Shown here piece after piece: positions 8,557 through 17,181 of a stretch of 64,000 nucleotides of DNA. Location of the stretch: assembly GCA_018371275.1 (NCBI GenBank), contig JAHALF010000007.1, forward strand, positions 26,750 through 90,749. Reading direction: 5' to 3'. Every line of letters starts with the position of its first letter. Within the stretch, counting starts at the first letter, position 1. The translations under genes were made by a program, and so were the position numbers. The notes under the pieces were generated by a model. It saw nothing but the letters and a program-made list of their open reading frames with translations. It had not been told where the DNA came from and did not search any database. The DNA is from Clostridiales bacterium. Lineage in GTDB: Bacteria; Bacillota; Clostridia; Lachnospirales; CAG-274.

Positions 8557-9261
8557 ATGAAAGAAACAGAGCTTTATGAACCTATAAAAAATTATCTTTT
8601 AAAAGAAGGATATAAGGTACAAGCAGAAGTTAAAAACTGTGATATAGCTTGTTTATATGAAGATAAACTTATTGTTATAGAAATGAAAAAATCATTTAAC
8701 TTAAAGTTATTATATCAAGCTATAGATAGAAAAGCATTTGCAGATAAAGTTTTTGTAGCTATTAATAGGCCTATAAACTTTAGGAAAAAAGAAACTAAAC
8801 ATATGCTTAAAATATTGGAGGCTATGGATATAGGTCTTATTACAGTAGCTTTAGATAGTCCTTTAAAAAATGTAGAAATAGTTTTAAATACAAAAGATAG
8901 CCCTTTAAAAAGAAAAACTAGAAAAAGGACAATAGTTTTAAATGAACTAGAGAGAAGAAACATAGATACAAATGTTGGAGGTAGCACTAAAAAAGACAGT
9001 ATATTAACGGCATATAGAGAACAAGTTATATTTTTAGCTTGTGCATTAAATAAAATTGAAAAAGGTAGTCCTTCAACTATAAAAAAACAGTTTAATATAC
9101 AAAATGCTAGTTATATTTTACAAAATAACCATTATGGGTATTTTGATAAAATACAACGAGGGGTTTATACTCTATCTAAAAAAGGTGAAGATATGTTAAA
9201 TGGTAATCAATTTAAAGATGCTATAAGATATTACACTAAGGAGGTGGATAAGTTTGTTTAA
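8557..9261 (+). CDS. DUF2161 protein, predicted PD-(D/E)XK nuclease-fold
   Basis: A 234-residue protein matching the DUF2161 family, which some databases label a phosphodiesterase. The N-terminal 110 residues have the restriction-endonuclease-like pattern: an Asp in KNCDIACLY, then VIEMKKS on the next strand, about residues 29-48. The C-terminal half contains a basic linker (KRKTRKR) and a winged-helix-like segment. There is no clear ribosome site; the ATG lies 3 bases after the pepP stop, so it is probably translationally coupled. Its last 8 bases overlap the methionine aminopeptidase gene. The substrate is unknown; nucleic acid is inferred from the fold. Confidence 0.75.
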   Translation: MKETELYEPIKNYLLKEGYKVQAEVKNCDIACLYEDKLIVIEMKKSFNLKLLYQAIDRKAFADKVFVAINRPINFRKKETKHMLKILEAMDIGLITVALDSPLKNVEIVLNTKDSPLKRKTRKRTIVLNELERRNIDTNVGGSTKKDSILTAYREQVIFLACALNKIEKGSPSTIKKQFNIQNASYILQNNHYGYFDKIQRGVYTLSKKGEDMLNGNQFKDAIRYYTKEVDKFV

Positions 9262-10126
9262 TATAGAGCGTAATGAACAATGTTGGTGTGGTAGTGGTAA
9301 AAAATATAAGTCTTGTCATTTAAGAAAAGATGAAGAAATGTTACAGCCTTTTGAAAAACAAGGTTACCCATTACCAAATAAAAATTTAATATTAACACAA
9401 AATCAAATAGAAGGTATGGAAAAATCGGCAAAGCTTACAAAATCTATTATAGATGAAACAGAAAAGATTATAAAAGAAGGTGTATCTACATTAGAAATTA
9501 ATGACCTTGTACATAAGCTAACGATAGATGCAGGAGCAAAACCTGCTCCTCTTAATTATAATGGTTTTCCTAAAAGTTGCTGTACATCTATAAATAATGT
9601 TATATGTCACGGTATACCATCTAAAAATGATATATTAAAAGATGGGGATATAATAAATTTAGATATAACTTCTATTTTAGATGGATATTATTCTGATATG
9701 AGCCGTATGTATATGATAGGTAATGTTTCTCAAAATGCTAAAAAGCTTGTAGAAGTTACTAAAGAGTGTTTAATGGCAGGTATAGAGGCAGTGAAACCTT
9801 ATAGACCAATATCCGATATAGGAAATGTTATAAATGATATAGCAGATAAACACGGTTATGGAGTAGTTAGAGCATTAACAGGTCATGGCATAGGATTAAA
9901 TTTTCATCAAGAGCCTAATATTAATCATTATAGAACAGATGCTAAAACTATGATTATGGTGCCTAATATGGTATTTACAATAGAGCCTATGATTAATGAG
10001 GGTACATTTGATTGTTACATAGGTTCTGATAAATGGACAGTTTATACAAAAGATAATAAATTATCTGCTCAATGGGAACATACTATTCTTGTTACAGAAA
10101 CAGGATATAAAATATTGACTATTTAA
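9254..10126 (+). CDS. map: Type I methionine aminopeptidase with N-terminal SEC-C zinc motif
   Basis: Removes the initiator methionine from new proteins at the ribosome. The 290-residue protein starts at TTG, set by a strong AAGGAGGTGG (9238-9247) inside the end of the preceding gene. An extra N-terminal zinc motif, C10, C12, C21, H22 (SEC-C pattern), is the same kind that ends SecA and is found on some Firmicute and actinobacterial aminopeptidases; it may aid ribosome docking. The catalytic metal ligands are D137, D148, H211, E244 and E275. The usual essential map gene sits in the ribosomal-protein operon, so this is probably a second copy, though that copy is outside the window. Confidence 0.93.
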   Translation: MFNIERNEQCWCGSGKKYKSCHLRKDEEMLQPFEKQGYPLPNKNLILTQNQIEGMEKSAKLTKSIIDETEKIIKEGVSTLEINDLVHKLTIDAGAKPAPLNYNGFPKSCCTSINNVICHGIPSKNDILKDGDIINLDITSILDGYYSDMSRMYMIGNVSQNAKKLVEVTKECLMAGIEAVKPYRPISDIGNVINDIADKHGYGVVRALTGHGIGLNFHQEPNINHYRTDAKTMIMVPNMVFTIEPMINEGTFDCYIGSDKWTVYTKDNKLSAQWEHTILVTETGYKILTI

Positions 10127-10175
10127 AATAAAGTAATAAACTATTATTTATATAATTAATATAAGGAGAAAACTT

Positions 10176-10727
10176 ATGACAGAAAGAGAAAAAATGATAG
10201 CAGAATTGCCTTATGACCCGTCGGATAAAGAACTTTGTGAAATGAGAAATTATGCAAGAAAAATGTGTAAAGAATTTAATGAATGTGACCCATTAGATAG
10301 GGAAAAAAGGTCAAAAATTTTAAAGGAACTTTTTGGTAGCACGGGGGATAGCATATATATAGAGCCAACTTTTATGTGTGATTATGGGAAAAACATACAC
10401 GTTGGAGAAAGTTTTTATGCTAATTTTAATTGTGTTATATTAGATGTGGCAGAAGTTATAATAGGTAAAAATTGTATGATAGCACCTAATGTTGCCATAT
10501 ATACAGCAACTCATCCAATAGACCCAGTAGAAAGAAACAATGGCACAGAATATGCTAAAAAAATTGTTATTGGGGATAACTGCTGGCTAGGGGGTAATTC
10601 TGTTATATGCCCTGGAGTAACTCTTGGTAATAATGTTGTAGTAGGTGCAGGTTCTGTTGTTACAAAAAGTTTTGGCGATAATGTAGTGTTAGCAGGTAAT
10701 CCTGCAAAAGTTATAAAAACAATATAA
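10176..10727 (+). CDS. maa: Sugar O-acetyltransferase (maltose/galactoside type)
   Basis: Acetyl-CoA-dependent enzyme that acetylates a sugar hydroxyl. The 183-residue protein has the N-terminal Mac domain (MTEREKMIAELPYDP…) followed by a left-handed beta-helix of hexapeptide repeats. The catalytic histidine is H113 in TATHPIDP, and the GNPAKVIK ending is typical. The ATG follows AAGGAG. It lies 57 bases upstream of two predicted acetyl-esterase-like hydrolases. This may mean acetylation and deacetylation of carbohydrates are encoded together, but that is inference. The exact acceptor sugar is unknown. Confidence 0.9.
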   Translation: MTEREKMIAELPYDPSDKELCEMRNYARKMCKEFNECDPLDREKRSKILKELFGSTGDSIYIEPTFMCDYGKNIHVGESFYANFNCVILDVAEVIIGKNCMIAPNVAIYTATHPIDPVERNNGTEYAKKIVIGDNCWLGGNSVICPGVTLGNNVVVGAGSVVTKSFGDNVVLAGNPAKVIKTI

Positions 10728-10784
10728 GTTAAGCAAATAAAATCTAGCATCTTATTAATTTTAAAAATTTATAAGGAGAAATAT

Positions 10785-11594
10785 ATGGAAAGGATAAAAA
10801 TATGGGATAATAATATTCCTCTTTTTGATGAAAATATAAAAAATGAAGAAAATAAGTTTGCAGGAACAATAACGCCATTTTTGATAAATGATAATGAAGC
10901 TAAAAAAAGAAGTTGTATTATAATATGTGAAGGTGGTAGTTATGCAAGACATTCTTATACTTGTGAAGAAGAGGCAAAATGGTTTAACTCTTTAGGTATA
11001 AATTGTTTTATTGTAAATTATAGAGTTTATCCTTATAAACATCCAGTGCCTCTAATAGATGTTAAAAGAGCAATAAGATATGTAAGGTATAATTCTGAAA
11101 AATTTAATATAAACCCAGAAAAAATAGGAATTGTTGGATTTTCAGCAGGTGGACATTTAGCAGGAAGTGCTTGTTTGTTTTTTGATAAATTTGAGCAAAA
11201 TATTATAGATGAAATAGATAAAGTTTCTGCTAAACCAAATTTAGCAATATTAAATTATCCAGTTGTTTCTATGTGTGAAAATTTTAGACACGAAAACTCA
11301 GCAAAAAATTTATGTGGTGAAGAACAAGAATTATTTGAAAAGCTTTCACTTGAAAAAAATGTTAGAAAAGATATTCCTAAAATGATGATATGGCATACTT
11401 TAGAAGATAGCATTGTTTCAGCACAAAATAGCATTTCTTTTATAACAGAATTAGAGAAAAAAGGAGCTCAATTTGAATTTCATTTAGTTAGAAAAGGTGA
11501 GCACGGATTAAAAATTTTTGAGGATAATAAAGATGCTAAAAAAATATTATATTTAATAAAACAGTTTTTAGAAGATGAAGAATATACAATTTAA
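10785..11594 (+). CDS. Alpha/beta hydrolase, acetyl-esterase/lipase-like (tandem copy 1)
   Basis: A 269-residue serine hydrolase of the BD-FAE/acetyl-xylan-esterase-like group. The nucleophile elbow GFSAGG spans residues 118-123 (S120); D208 in WHTLEDS and H240 in GEHGL complete the likely triad. No signal peptide is seen, so it should be cytoplasmic and act on imported acetylated sugars or similar esters. It shares an almost identical N-terminus (LFDENIKNEENKFAGTITP) and ribosome site (AAGGAGAAATAT) with the next gene, so the pair arose by tandem duplication. The usual oxyanion GGG is CEGGSY here, one glycine short of copy 2. Confidence 0.85.
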   Translation: MERIKIWDNNIPLFDENIKNEENKFAGTITPFLINDNEAKKRSCIIICEGGSYARHSYTCEEEAKWFNSLGINCFIVNYRVYPYKHPVPLIDVKRAIRYVRYNSEKFNINPEKIGIVGFSAGGHLAGSACLFFDKFEQNIIDEIDKVSAKPNLAILNYPVVSMCENFRHENSAKNLCGEEQELFEKLSLEKNVRKDIPKMMIWHTLEDSIVSAQNSISFITELEKKGAQFEFHLVRKGEHGLKIFEDNKDAKKILYLIKQFLEDEEYTI

Positions 11595-11605
11595 AGGAGA
11601 AATAT

Positions 11606-12442
11606 ATGGAAAATATTAAACTTTGGGAAAAAGATATGCCCCTTTTTGATGAAAATATAAAAAATGAAGAAAATAAATTTGCAGGGACAATAACACCTTA
11701 TTTAGTTGACGAAGAAGATGACGAAATTAAAAAAAGGGGGGCTATGCTCCTATTACCAGGTGGTGGCTATGGTTTTTGCTCTGATGAAGGTGAAAAAATG
11801 GCAAGATGGTTAAACTTTTTTGGTGTAAATGCTTTTGTTTTAAAATATAGAGTAGCTCCTTATAAACACCCAGCACCTATAATAGATGCTAAAAGAGCAA
11901 TAAGATATATAAGATATAATGCAGATAAATTTAATATAGATCCTAACAAAGTTGGTGTATTAGGTTTTTCAGCAGGTGGGCATTTAGCAGGTTGTGTTGC
12001 TGAATTTTTTGATAAATTTGAACAAGAAAATAAAGATGAAATAGATAAAGTATGTGCTAAACCAGATTTAACAGTTTTATGTTATCCAGTTGTATCTTTA
12101 TGTGAAAGCTATGCACATGAAGGTTCAGCTAATAATCTTGTAGGAGAAGATAATGAGCTTAAAAAAATGTTATCTTTAGAAAAGAATGTAAGGGAAGATA
12201 TGCCAGAAATGTTTTTATGGCATACATTAGAGGATACAGCAGTTAATGCTGTAAACACATTAGAACTTGGTGTAGCTTTAAAAAATAAAAATGTGCCATA
12301 TAGTCTTCATATATTTAATAAAGGTGCACATGGTTCTGTACTTGCAGAAAATATAGAAGAAACTAAACAATGGTCAGATTGTTTAAAAACATTATTAAAA
12401 AATAAAGGCTTTGTAGATAAACAATCTTATAGATGGTTATAA
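11606..12442 (+). CDS. Alpha/beta hydrolase, acetyl-esterase/lipase-like (tandem copy 2)
   Basis: A 278-residue paralogue of the preceding gene, 11 bases downstream and in the same operon. GFSAGG is at residues 120-125 (S122), the Asp is D210 in WHTLEDT, the His is H242 in GAHGS, and the oxyanion loop is PGGGYGF. It keeps the full PGGG motif that copy 1 has altered, so copy 2 is the more orthodox enzyme. The two differ mostly in the C-terminal third, which shapes the substrate pocket. It ends at a strong terminator. Confidence 0.86.
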   Translation: MENIKLWEKDMPLFDENIKNEENKFAGTITPYLVDEEDDEIKKRGAMLLLPGGGYGFCSDEGEKMARWLNFFGVNAFVLKYRVAPYKHPAPIIDAKRAIRYIRYNADKFNIDPNKVGVLGFSAGGHLAGCVAEFFDKFEQENKDEIDKVCAKPDLTVLCYPVVSLCESYAHEGSANNLVGEDNELKKMLSLEKNVREDMPEMFLWHTLEDTAVNAVNTLELGVALKNKNVPYSLHIFNKGAHGSVLAENIEETKQWSDCLKTLLKNKGFVDKQSYRWL

Positions 12443-12445
12443 AAT

Positions 12446-12475
12446 AAAGGTTGAAGATTATTCTTCAACCTTTTA
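12446..12475 (+). terminator. Rho-independent terminator after the hydrolase pair
   Basis: AAAGGTTGAAG (12446-12456) pairs perfectly with CTTCAACCTTT (12463-12473), followed by T residues. Confidence 0.8.
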
Positions 12476-12544
12476 TAATTATATTATATTTTAAGGGCAC
12501 AAAATATTAAGGTAATAAATGAATTTTATATTAAGTTTATTTTA

Positions 12545-12838
12545 TTAATAATATCTATAACCAAAGTTATTATTAAAACCATTGTTAAAACCAAAGTTGT
12601 TATTAAAATTATTATAATTACATCTGTTACAACCCCAGTTATTAAACCAACCACTATTTGAGTTACATCTGTTGCAACCACCATTACAGCCACATCTGTT
12701 ACAGCTGCCTTGGTTGTAGCAACCTTGATTACAACCACCCTGGTTACAACCACATCTGTTGTAGCCCCAGTTGTTTGAGCAGTTAAAGTTATTGTTAAAT
12801 CCATAACCACCATAACCACCTAACCAGCCATATCCCAA
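12545..12838 (-). CDS. Small Cys/Gly/Asn-rich repeat protein, spore-coat-like
   Basis: A 97-residue protein made almost wholly of Gly, Asn, Cys, Tyr, Phe and Arg. It has an N-terminal GYGWLGGYGGYG stretch, a core of short repeats (NRCGCNQGG, CNQG, CNRCGCNGG) and a C-terminal FNNNFGFNNG stretch. There are twelve cysteines, at residues 20-73. A GTG at 12847 abuts the AAGGAG, so I place the start at the TTG at 12838, spaced correctly from AAGGAGGTG. There is no signal peptide. The composition recalls cross-linked spore coat or crust proteins, but no family is recognised. It is divergent from the ECF sigma-factor operon. An unusual codon bias follows from the composition. Confidence 0.7.
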   Translation of the reverse strand: MGYGWLGGYGGYGFNNNFNCSNNWGYNRCGCNQGGCNQGCYNQGSCNRCGCNGGCNRCNSNSGWFNNWGCNRCNYNNFNNNFGFNNGFNNNFGYRYY

Positions 12839-13024
12839 AAAAAACACCTCCTTTTCTTTATCCTAATATATATTATTCAAAATAATAAAAAGTGTGACAG
12901 GCTATTTAAATATTTTATATTATATATTTATTATAAAAATTTTTATAAAAAAATGAACCATATTAAAAGTTATAACCAATATATAGTGAAAAGATATAAT
13001 AAAGGATTGGAGATGGTATAAGTT

Positions 13025-13546
13025 TTGGAGGCAAAAGAATTAGAAAAATGTATAAATGTTTTTGGAGATGATATATATAGATTTTGTTTAAAAATTTGTT
13101 TAAATAAAGATGATGCAGAAGATTTATATCAGCAGACATTTTTAAAGGCATTAGAAAGTAATTTTATTTTAGATTGGGATAATAATCCAAAAGCTTTATT
13201 TTTTTCTATATCATATAAAATATATAAAAGCAATATGAGAAAATGGGCAAGACGTAATAATATAGCATCTATAATAAATATTGATGAAAAAACTGAAAAT
13301 ATATTATACTCATATGAAAATATAGAAAATGATGTATTAGAAAAAAATTTAATAAATGAAATAACTAAAATTATTGATAGTTTGCCAGAAAAAATAAAAG
13401 TACCTCTTACATTATATTATCTTTTCGATTTTTCAACTAGTAATATATCAAAAGTAATAAAAAAACCTATAGGAACAGTTAAAAGTAGGTTATTTAAAGG
13501 TAGGGGTATCATCAAAAAAAGATTGGAGGAGGTAGGATATGACTAA
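13025..13546 (+). CDS. ECF-type RNA polymerase sigma factor
   Basis: A 173-residue alternative sigma factor. Region 2 is about residues 8-70 (DIYRFCLKICLNKDDAEDLYQQTFLKAL, given here in part as DAEDLYQQTFLKAL). Region 4 is about 118-168 (LPEKIKVPL … IGTVKSRLFKGR, with a helix-turn-helix). The start is a TTG with GGAGATGG at about 13009-13016. It overlaps the following membrane-protein gene by 8 bases, the usual sigma/anti-sigma arrangement. I see no convincing ECF-type autoregulatory -35 upstream; a TATAAT at 12995-13000 lacks a good -35. The regulon is unknown. Confidence 0.88.
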   Translation: MEAKELEKCINVFGDDIYRFCLKICLNKDDAEDLYQQTFLKALESNFILDWDNNPKALFFSISYKIYKSNMRKWARRNNIASIINIDEKTENILYSYENIENDVLEKNLINEITKIIDSLPEKIKVPLTLYYLFDFSTSNISKVIKKPIGTVKSRLFKGRGIIKKRLEEVGYD

Positions 13547-13883
13547 AAAAAATAATGATAAACTAGACGAATTGATAAAAAAATCAATAAGAATAGATGA
13601 TAAGCCTACACAAGATTTGAATAGTAAATTAAGGTTAAAGCTTTATGAACAAGAAAATATGGAAAAAAATAAAGAAAAGCTAAAGATAAAATATTATATA
13701 TATTTATGTATGACTTTAAATATTATTTTTTGTGTTTTAGTAGGGATTTTAGCTAGTATATTAATAAAGAGTATATATTTATATATTATTTTCATATTCT
13801 TATGTTTTAATTGTAGTTTATTTGGAGTTATATTTACATTTGCTGGTTTAAGGATAAAGGAAAGTAAAGAATTATTAATTTAA
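13539..13883 (+). CDS. Small membrane protein, candidate anti-sigma factor
   Basis: A 114-residue protein with a charged cytoplasmic N-terminal segment (about 1-50, rich in Lys and Asp) and two adjacent membrane helices (about 53-76 and 79-103). It starts 8 bases inside the sigma gene at an ATG with GGAGGAGG, so the two are translationally coupled. Position and topology fit an anti-sigma factor that holds the ECF factor at the membrane. It lacks the zinc-binding HxxxCxxC motif of ZAS-type anti-sigmas, so the role is inferred from context only. Confidence 0.7.
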   Translation: MTKKNNDKLDELIKKSIRIDDKPTQDLNSKLRLKLYEQENMEKNKEKLKIKYYIYLCMTLNIIFCVLVGILASILIKSIYLYIIFIFLCFNCSLFGVIFTFAGLRIKESKELLI

Positions 13884-13899
13884 AAAAGGAGTGGTTTAT

Positions 13900-14670
13900 A
13901 TGGGTTATGAGCATCTAGTATTTATTTTTGTTATGTTAATACCATTTTTTTTAATATTAGCATATACATTTTTTATTATATGGATTTATAAAGATTGTAA
14001 AGAAAGGGGAGAAAGTCCTTTATTATGGATATTACTTTTATTTTTTACATCGCTTTTTTTAGGACTTATTATTTATTTAATAGTGAGAAAAGAAAAGAAA
14101 GTTACTTGTAAAAGTTGTGATAAGTTAATATCAAGTTCAGCTAAATATTGCGAACACTGTGGAGTGACTATACAAAATGGGAATGATGTTCAAATAGTTA
14201 AACAAAAAAGTAATCGTAAGTATATAATAGCTGGTATTAGCTCATTTGCTATGATTTTTATATGTGTAATATTTATAGTTATTATAGGATTAAGCACCAG
14301 TATGAATGTAAAATCTGAAAGTAAAGTATGGAATAGAGGATTTGAAACATTTAGTACACAAACAAAGATAGGTAATAGTTGGAAAATGTCTTTAAAAAGC
14401 GCAACAGAAGGATTTATAAAAGAGGCAAGTATGCATATAACTAATCCAGAAGAGGAAGTTTTATATCTAGATGTTAGCTGTGATGTAAAAGAAGATGGTG
14501 GAAATCTTATGTTATGGCTTGTGCAAGGAGATACTGTAAGATCTATAGATATTACTAATTTATCAGGAGTGTTACAATATCCTTTAAATGAATTTAAAGA
14601 GGGAAAGATTTTTGTTAGGTTACAAATAAATAATGTAAAAAATGTTAAGTCAGAAATTATAATAGAATAA
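13900..14670 (+). CDS. Membrane protein with zinc ribbon and extracytoplasmic domain
   Basis: A 256-residue protein. Two membrane helices (about 8-28 and 40-62) come first, then a cytoplasmic zinc ribbon with CxxC pairs at residues 70/73 and 84/87 (CKSC, CEHC). A third helix follows (about 109-130), and then a roughly 125-residue beta-rich domain likely outside the cell (FETFSTQTKIGNSW… onward). The ATG at 13900 is favoured over a GTG at 13891 that overlaps GGAG. It lies 16 bases after the candidate anti-sigma gene. The first 62 residues look like a PLDc_N/superinfection-immunity-type two-helix module. A sensor for the sigma pathway is possible but unproven. Confidence 0.75.
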   Translation: MGYEHLVFIFVMLIPFFLILAYTFFIIWIYKDCKERGESPLLWILLLFFTSLFLGLIIYLIVRKEKKVTCKSCDKLISSSAKYCEHCGVTIQNGNDVQIVKQKSNRKYIIAGISSFAMIFICVIFIVIIGLSTSMNVKSESKVWNRGFETFSTQTKIGNSWKMSLKSATEGFIKEASMHITNPEEEVLYLDVSCDVKEDGGNLMLWLVQGDTVRSIDITNLSGVLQYPLNEFKEGKIFVRLQINNVKNVKSEIIIE

Positions 14671-14675
14671 AAATA

Positions 14676-14710
14676 AAAAATAAAAGACTAATAATTAGCC
14701 TTTTATTTTT
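14676..14710. terminator. Hairpin terminator between the sigma-factor operon and the amino-acid transporter
   Basis: ATAAAAG pairs with CTTTTAT and, after an A/C mismatch, CTAAT pairs with ATTAG; T-rich on the plus side. It lies between convergent units. Confidence 0.65.
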
Positions 14711-14738
14711 TTATTTTTATAAGTACTAGCAAAATATA

Positions 14739-15461
14739 TTATAATACTTTGGATAAAAATTCTTGTGTTCTAGGGTGTTGTGGGTTATTAAAAAGATTTT
14801 CTGGTGTGTTTTCTTCACAAATATTTCCACCATCCATAAAGATAACTCTTGTACCAACTTCTTTAGCAAAGCCCATTTCGTGAGTAACAACAACCATTGT
14901 CATACCTTCTTTAGCAAGATTTTTCATAACTTCTAAAACTTCTCCAACCATTTCTGGGTCTAGAGCAGAAGTAGGCTCGTCAAAAAGCATAACATCTGGT
15001 TTCATAGCTAAAGCACGAACAATAGCTATCCTTTGTTTTTGTCCTCCAGATAGACTAGATGGATAAGCATTTGCCTTATCTTCAAGACCTACAAGGCTTA
15101 AAAGATGCATAGCTTCTTTGTCTGCAGTTTCTTTATCTATTTTTTTAACTTTAATAGGAGCTATTGTAATATTTTCTAGTATAGTTAAGTGAGGAAATAG
15201 GTTAAAATGTTGAAATACCATTCCCATTTTTTGTCTATGTATGCTAATGTCTACATTTTTATTAGTTATGTTTGTTCCCTCAAATATTATATCACCAGAT
15301 GTAGTATCTTCAAGTTTATTAAGACATCTTAAAAATGTGCTTTTACCAGAGCCAGAAGGACCTATAACTACTACAACTTCTCCTTTATGTATAGTTGTTG
15401 TAACACCTTTTAAAACGTGATTATTACCAAAGCTTTTATTTAAGTTTTTAATTTCTATCAT
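14739..15461 (-). CDS. Polar amino-acid ABC transporter, ATP-binding subunit
   Basis: A 240-residue GlnQ/ArtP-type ATPase that powers uptake of polar amino acids. Walker A is GPSGSGKST, the signature is LSGGQKQR, Walker B is [12 protein letters not shown], and the switch histidine is in [10 protein letters not shown]. Last gene of the minus-strand order binding protein, permease, ATPase. Its start overlaps the permease end by 14 bases, with AAAGGAG about 12 bases upstream of the ATG. It ends at the shared terminator. The specific amino acid cannot be read from the ATPase. Confidence 0.93.
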   Translation of the reverse strand: MIEIKNLNKSFGNNHVLKGVTTTIHKGEVVVVIGPSGSGKSTFLRCLNKLEDTTSGDIIFEGTNITNKNVDISIHRQKMGMVFQHFNLFPHLTILENITIAPIKVKKIDKETADKEAMHLLSLVGLEDKANAYPSSLSGGQKQRIAIVRALAMKPDVMLFDEPTSALDPEMVGEVLEVMKNLAKEGMTMVVVTHEMGFAKEVGTRVIFMDGGNICEENTPENLFNNPQHPRTQEFLSKVL

Positions 15462-16140
15462 CTTTGTTTAATCTCCTTTCAAAGCCTCCAACAAGTCTTG
15501 ATAAGCTAAATGTTAAGATAAAGTATATAATAGATGTTATAACAAGTGGTGGAATAGCTAAAAATGTAGATGACTGTATAGTAGATGTTTTAGCCATAAG
15601 CTCTTGTATACCTATTACATAAAGTATAGAAGATTCTTTTATTAACACAACAAATTCGTTACCTATTGCTGGTAAAATATTTTTTATAGCTTGAGGCATT
15701 ATAATGTATCTCATAATCATAGGAGATTTCATACCTAAAGATTGGGCAGCCTCTGCTTGACCTTTATCAACAGCTAATATACCAGCTCTTATAATTTCTG
15801 CAACATAAGCTCCAGAGTTTAAGGCAAGAGCTAAAGAGCCGGGGATTAACTGAGCAAGGTTTAAGCTATCACCTATATAAATATCTGGTATATCAATAAT
15901 AGCATCTAATCCATAGTACCATATAAATACTTGCACTATAACTGGTGTACCACGTACGATTTCTATATATGTAGAAGCTATAGCCTTAACAATTTTAATT
16001 TTAGATAGTTTCATTAATCCAAATACTATACCAATAATAGTACCAAATAAAACTGTAAATAAAGATATAACAACAGTTGTTATAGTACCTGAAATGTATA
16101 ATGGAAAATAATCACTTAAAAAAGAAAAATTTTCAATCAT
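15448..16140 (-). CDS. Polar amino-acid ABC transporter, permease subunit
   Basis: A 230-residue HisM/GlnP-type permease with about five membrane helices. It has the cytoplasmic EAA loop ([20 protein letters not shown]) that docks the ATPase, and the family motif RGTPVIVQ near residue 63. A homodimer is expected because only one permease gene is present. It lies 82 bases downstream of the binding-protein gene. Confidence 0.92.
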   Translation of the reverse strand: MIENFSFLSDYFPLYISGTITTVVISLFTVLFGTIIGIVFGLMKLSKIKIVKAIASTYIEIVRGTPVIVQVFIWYYGLDAIIDIPDIYIGDSLNLAQLIPGSLALALNSGAYVAEIIRAGILAVDKGQAEAAQSLGMKSPMIMRYIIMPQAIKNILPAIGNEFVVLIKESSILYVIGIQELMAKTSTIQSSTFLAIPPLVITSIIYFILTFSLSRLVGGFERRLNKDDRN

Positions 16141-16222
16141 TTTATTTCCTCCCTAAAAATATATTCAAGCTATATAATAACAGTAAATTTATAAAAATGC
16201 AACATATATTAATAAATAGTTA

Positions 16223-17086
16223 TTAATTATTTAAATCTTCTACAATTTTTTCATTTTTTTCTATCAATGTATCCATAGAACCATCAGACATAAGTCTTTC
16301 TAAAGTAGTGTTAGTTTGTTCTAATAGTTTTTTGCTACCTTTTTTAAATGCTATACCAGTGCCTTCTGTTTCTTGTGTTAAAGGTATATCTGTTACATAT
16401 AAATCTGGATTTTTATTAGCATAATTTTTTGCAACATCTCCAGCTAAAATAATTGCATCTACTTTTTTCATTTGTAAATCCATAACCATATTAGGTATTT
16501 TTGTAAGATAAATTATTTTTGCATTAGATAATTGTTTTTTTGCTATTTCTTCTTGTAAGCCAGATTTTTGAACACCTAGTTTTTTATCTGTAAGACTTTC
16601 TATATCTTTATATAAATCTTTATCCTCTGCTCTTATAACAAGTTTTTGTCCATCATTAATATCACTAGATTTTCCATAAGATATACTAAAATCTACAGCT
16701 TCTAACCTTTCTGGTGTAGCAACCATACCAGCTATAACCATATCAACGTGTCCAGCGTTTAATGCAGTTAAAAGTCCATCAAAAGACATATCTTGTATTT
16801 TTAGCTCCACACCCATATCATTTGCTATTTCTTTAGCTATATCTATATCATATCCAACTATTGTATCTTTTCCATCTACCATCATATGAAATTCTCTAGG
16901 GGCATAATCAGCAGATGTTCCAATAATAAGATGTCCTCTCTCTTTAATTTTTGTTAAAGAATTGTCTTCTTCTGTTTTCTCACTATTACTTTTATTAATA
17001 TTTTCAGTATTACTAGTAGACTGGCTACAACCAAAAAGTGAAATAGCTAATAATGAGCTTACAAAAATTTTTAAAAGTTTTTTCAT
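16223..17086 (-). CDS. Polar amino-acid ABC transporter, substrate-binding lipoprotein
   Basis: A 287-residue family-3 solute-binding protein, lipid-anchored outside the cell. The signal peptide ends with lipobox SLFGC (C20), followed by a Ser/Asn/Glu-rich linker. The SBP_bac_3 domain begins at about residue 45 (IKERGHLIIGTSADYAP) and includes GYDIDIAKEIA and GLLTALNAGHVDMVIAGM. The Asp in GYDIDIA and nearby residues normally contact the substrate alpha-amino group. First gene of a three-gene minus-strand operon with its own promoter at 17119-17146. Confidence 0.92.
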   Translation of the reverse strand: MKKLLKIFVSSLLAISLFGCSQSTSNTENINKSNSEKTEEDNSLTKIKERGHLIIGTSADYAPREFHMMVDGKDTIVGYDIDIAKEIANDMGVELKIQDMSFDGLLTALNAGHVDMVIAGMVATPERLEAVDFSISYGKSSDINDGQKLVIRAEDKDLYKDIESLTDKKLGVQKSGLQEEIAKKQLSNAKIIYLTKIPNMVMDLQMKKVDAIILAGDVAKNYANKNPDLYVTDIPLTQETEGTGIAFKKGSKKLLEQTNTTLERLMSDGSMDTLIEKNEKIVEDLNN

Positions 17087-17118
17087 AAATATTCACCTCA
17101 AACAAATTATTTCTTATA

Positions 17119-17146
17119 ATTATACAGTAAAAATAATATTTGTCAA
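17119..17146 (-). promoter_or_regulatory. Sigma-A promoter of the amino-acid transporter operon
   Basis: TTGACA (17146-17141), 16-bp spacer, TATAAT (17124-17119) on the minus strand, just after the end of the Rrf2 gene. Confidence 0.75.
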
Positions 17147-17181
17147 GATATTTTGAATATTTATACATAAAAATATTATAA

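Noticed and set aside
12526..12819. 97-residue Val/Thr-rich frame on the minus strand
   Set aside because: It is the shifted frame of the Cys/Gly/Asn repeat gene; the repeat DNA makes a long open alternative frame. The real frame has the ribosome site.
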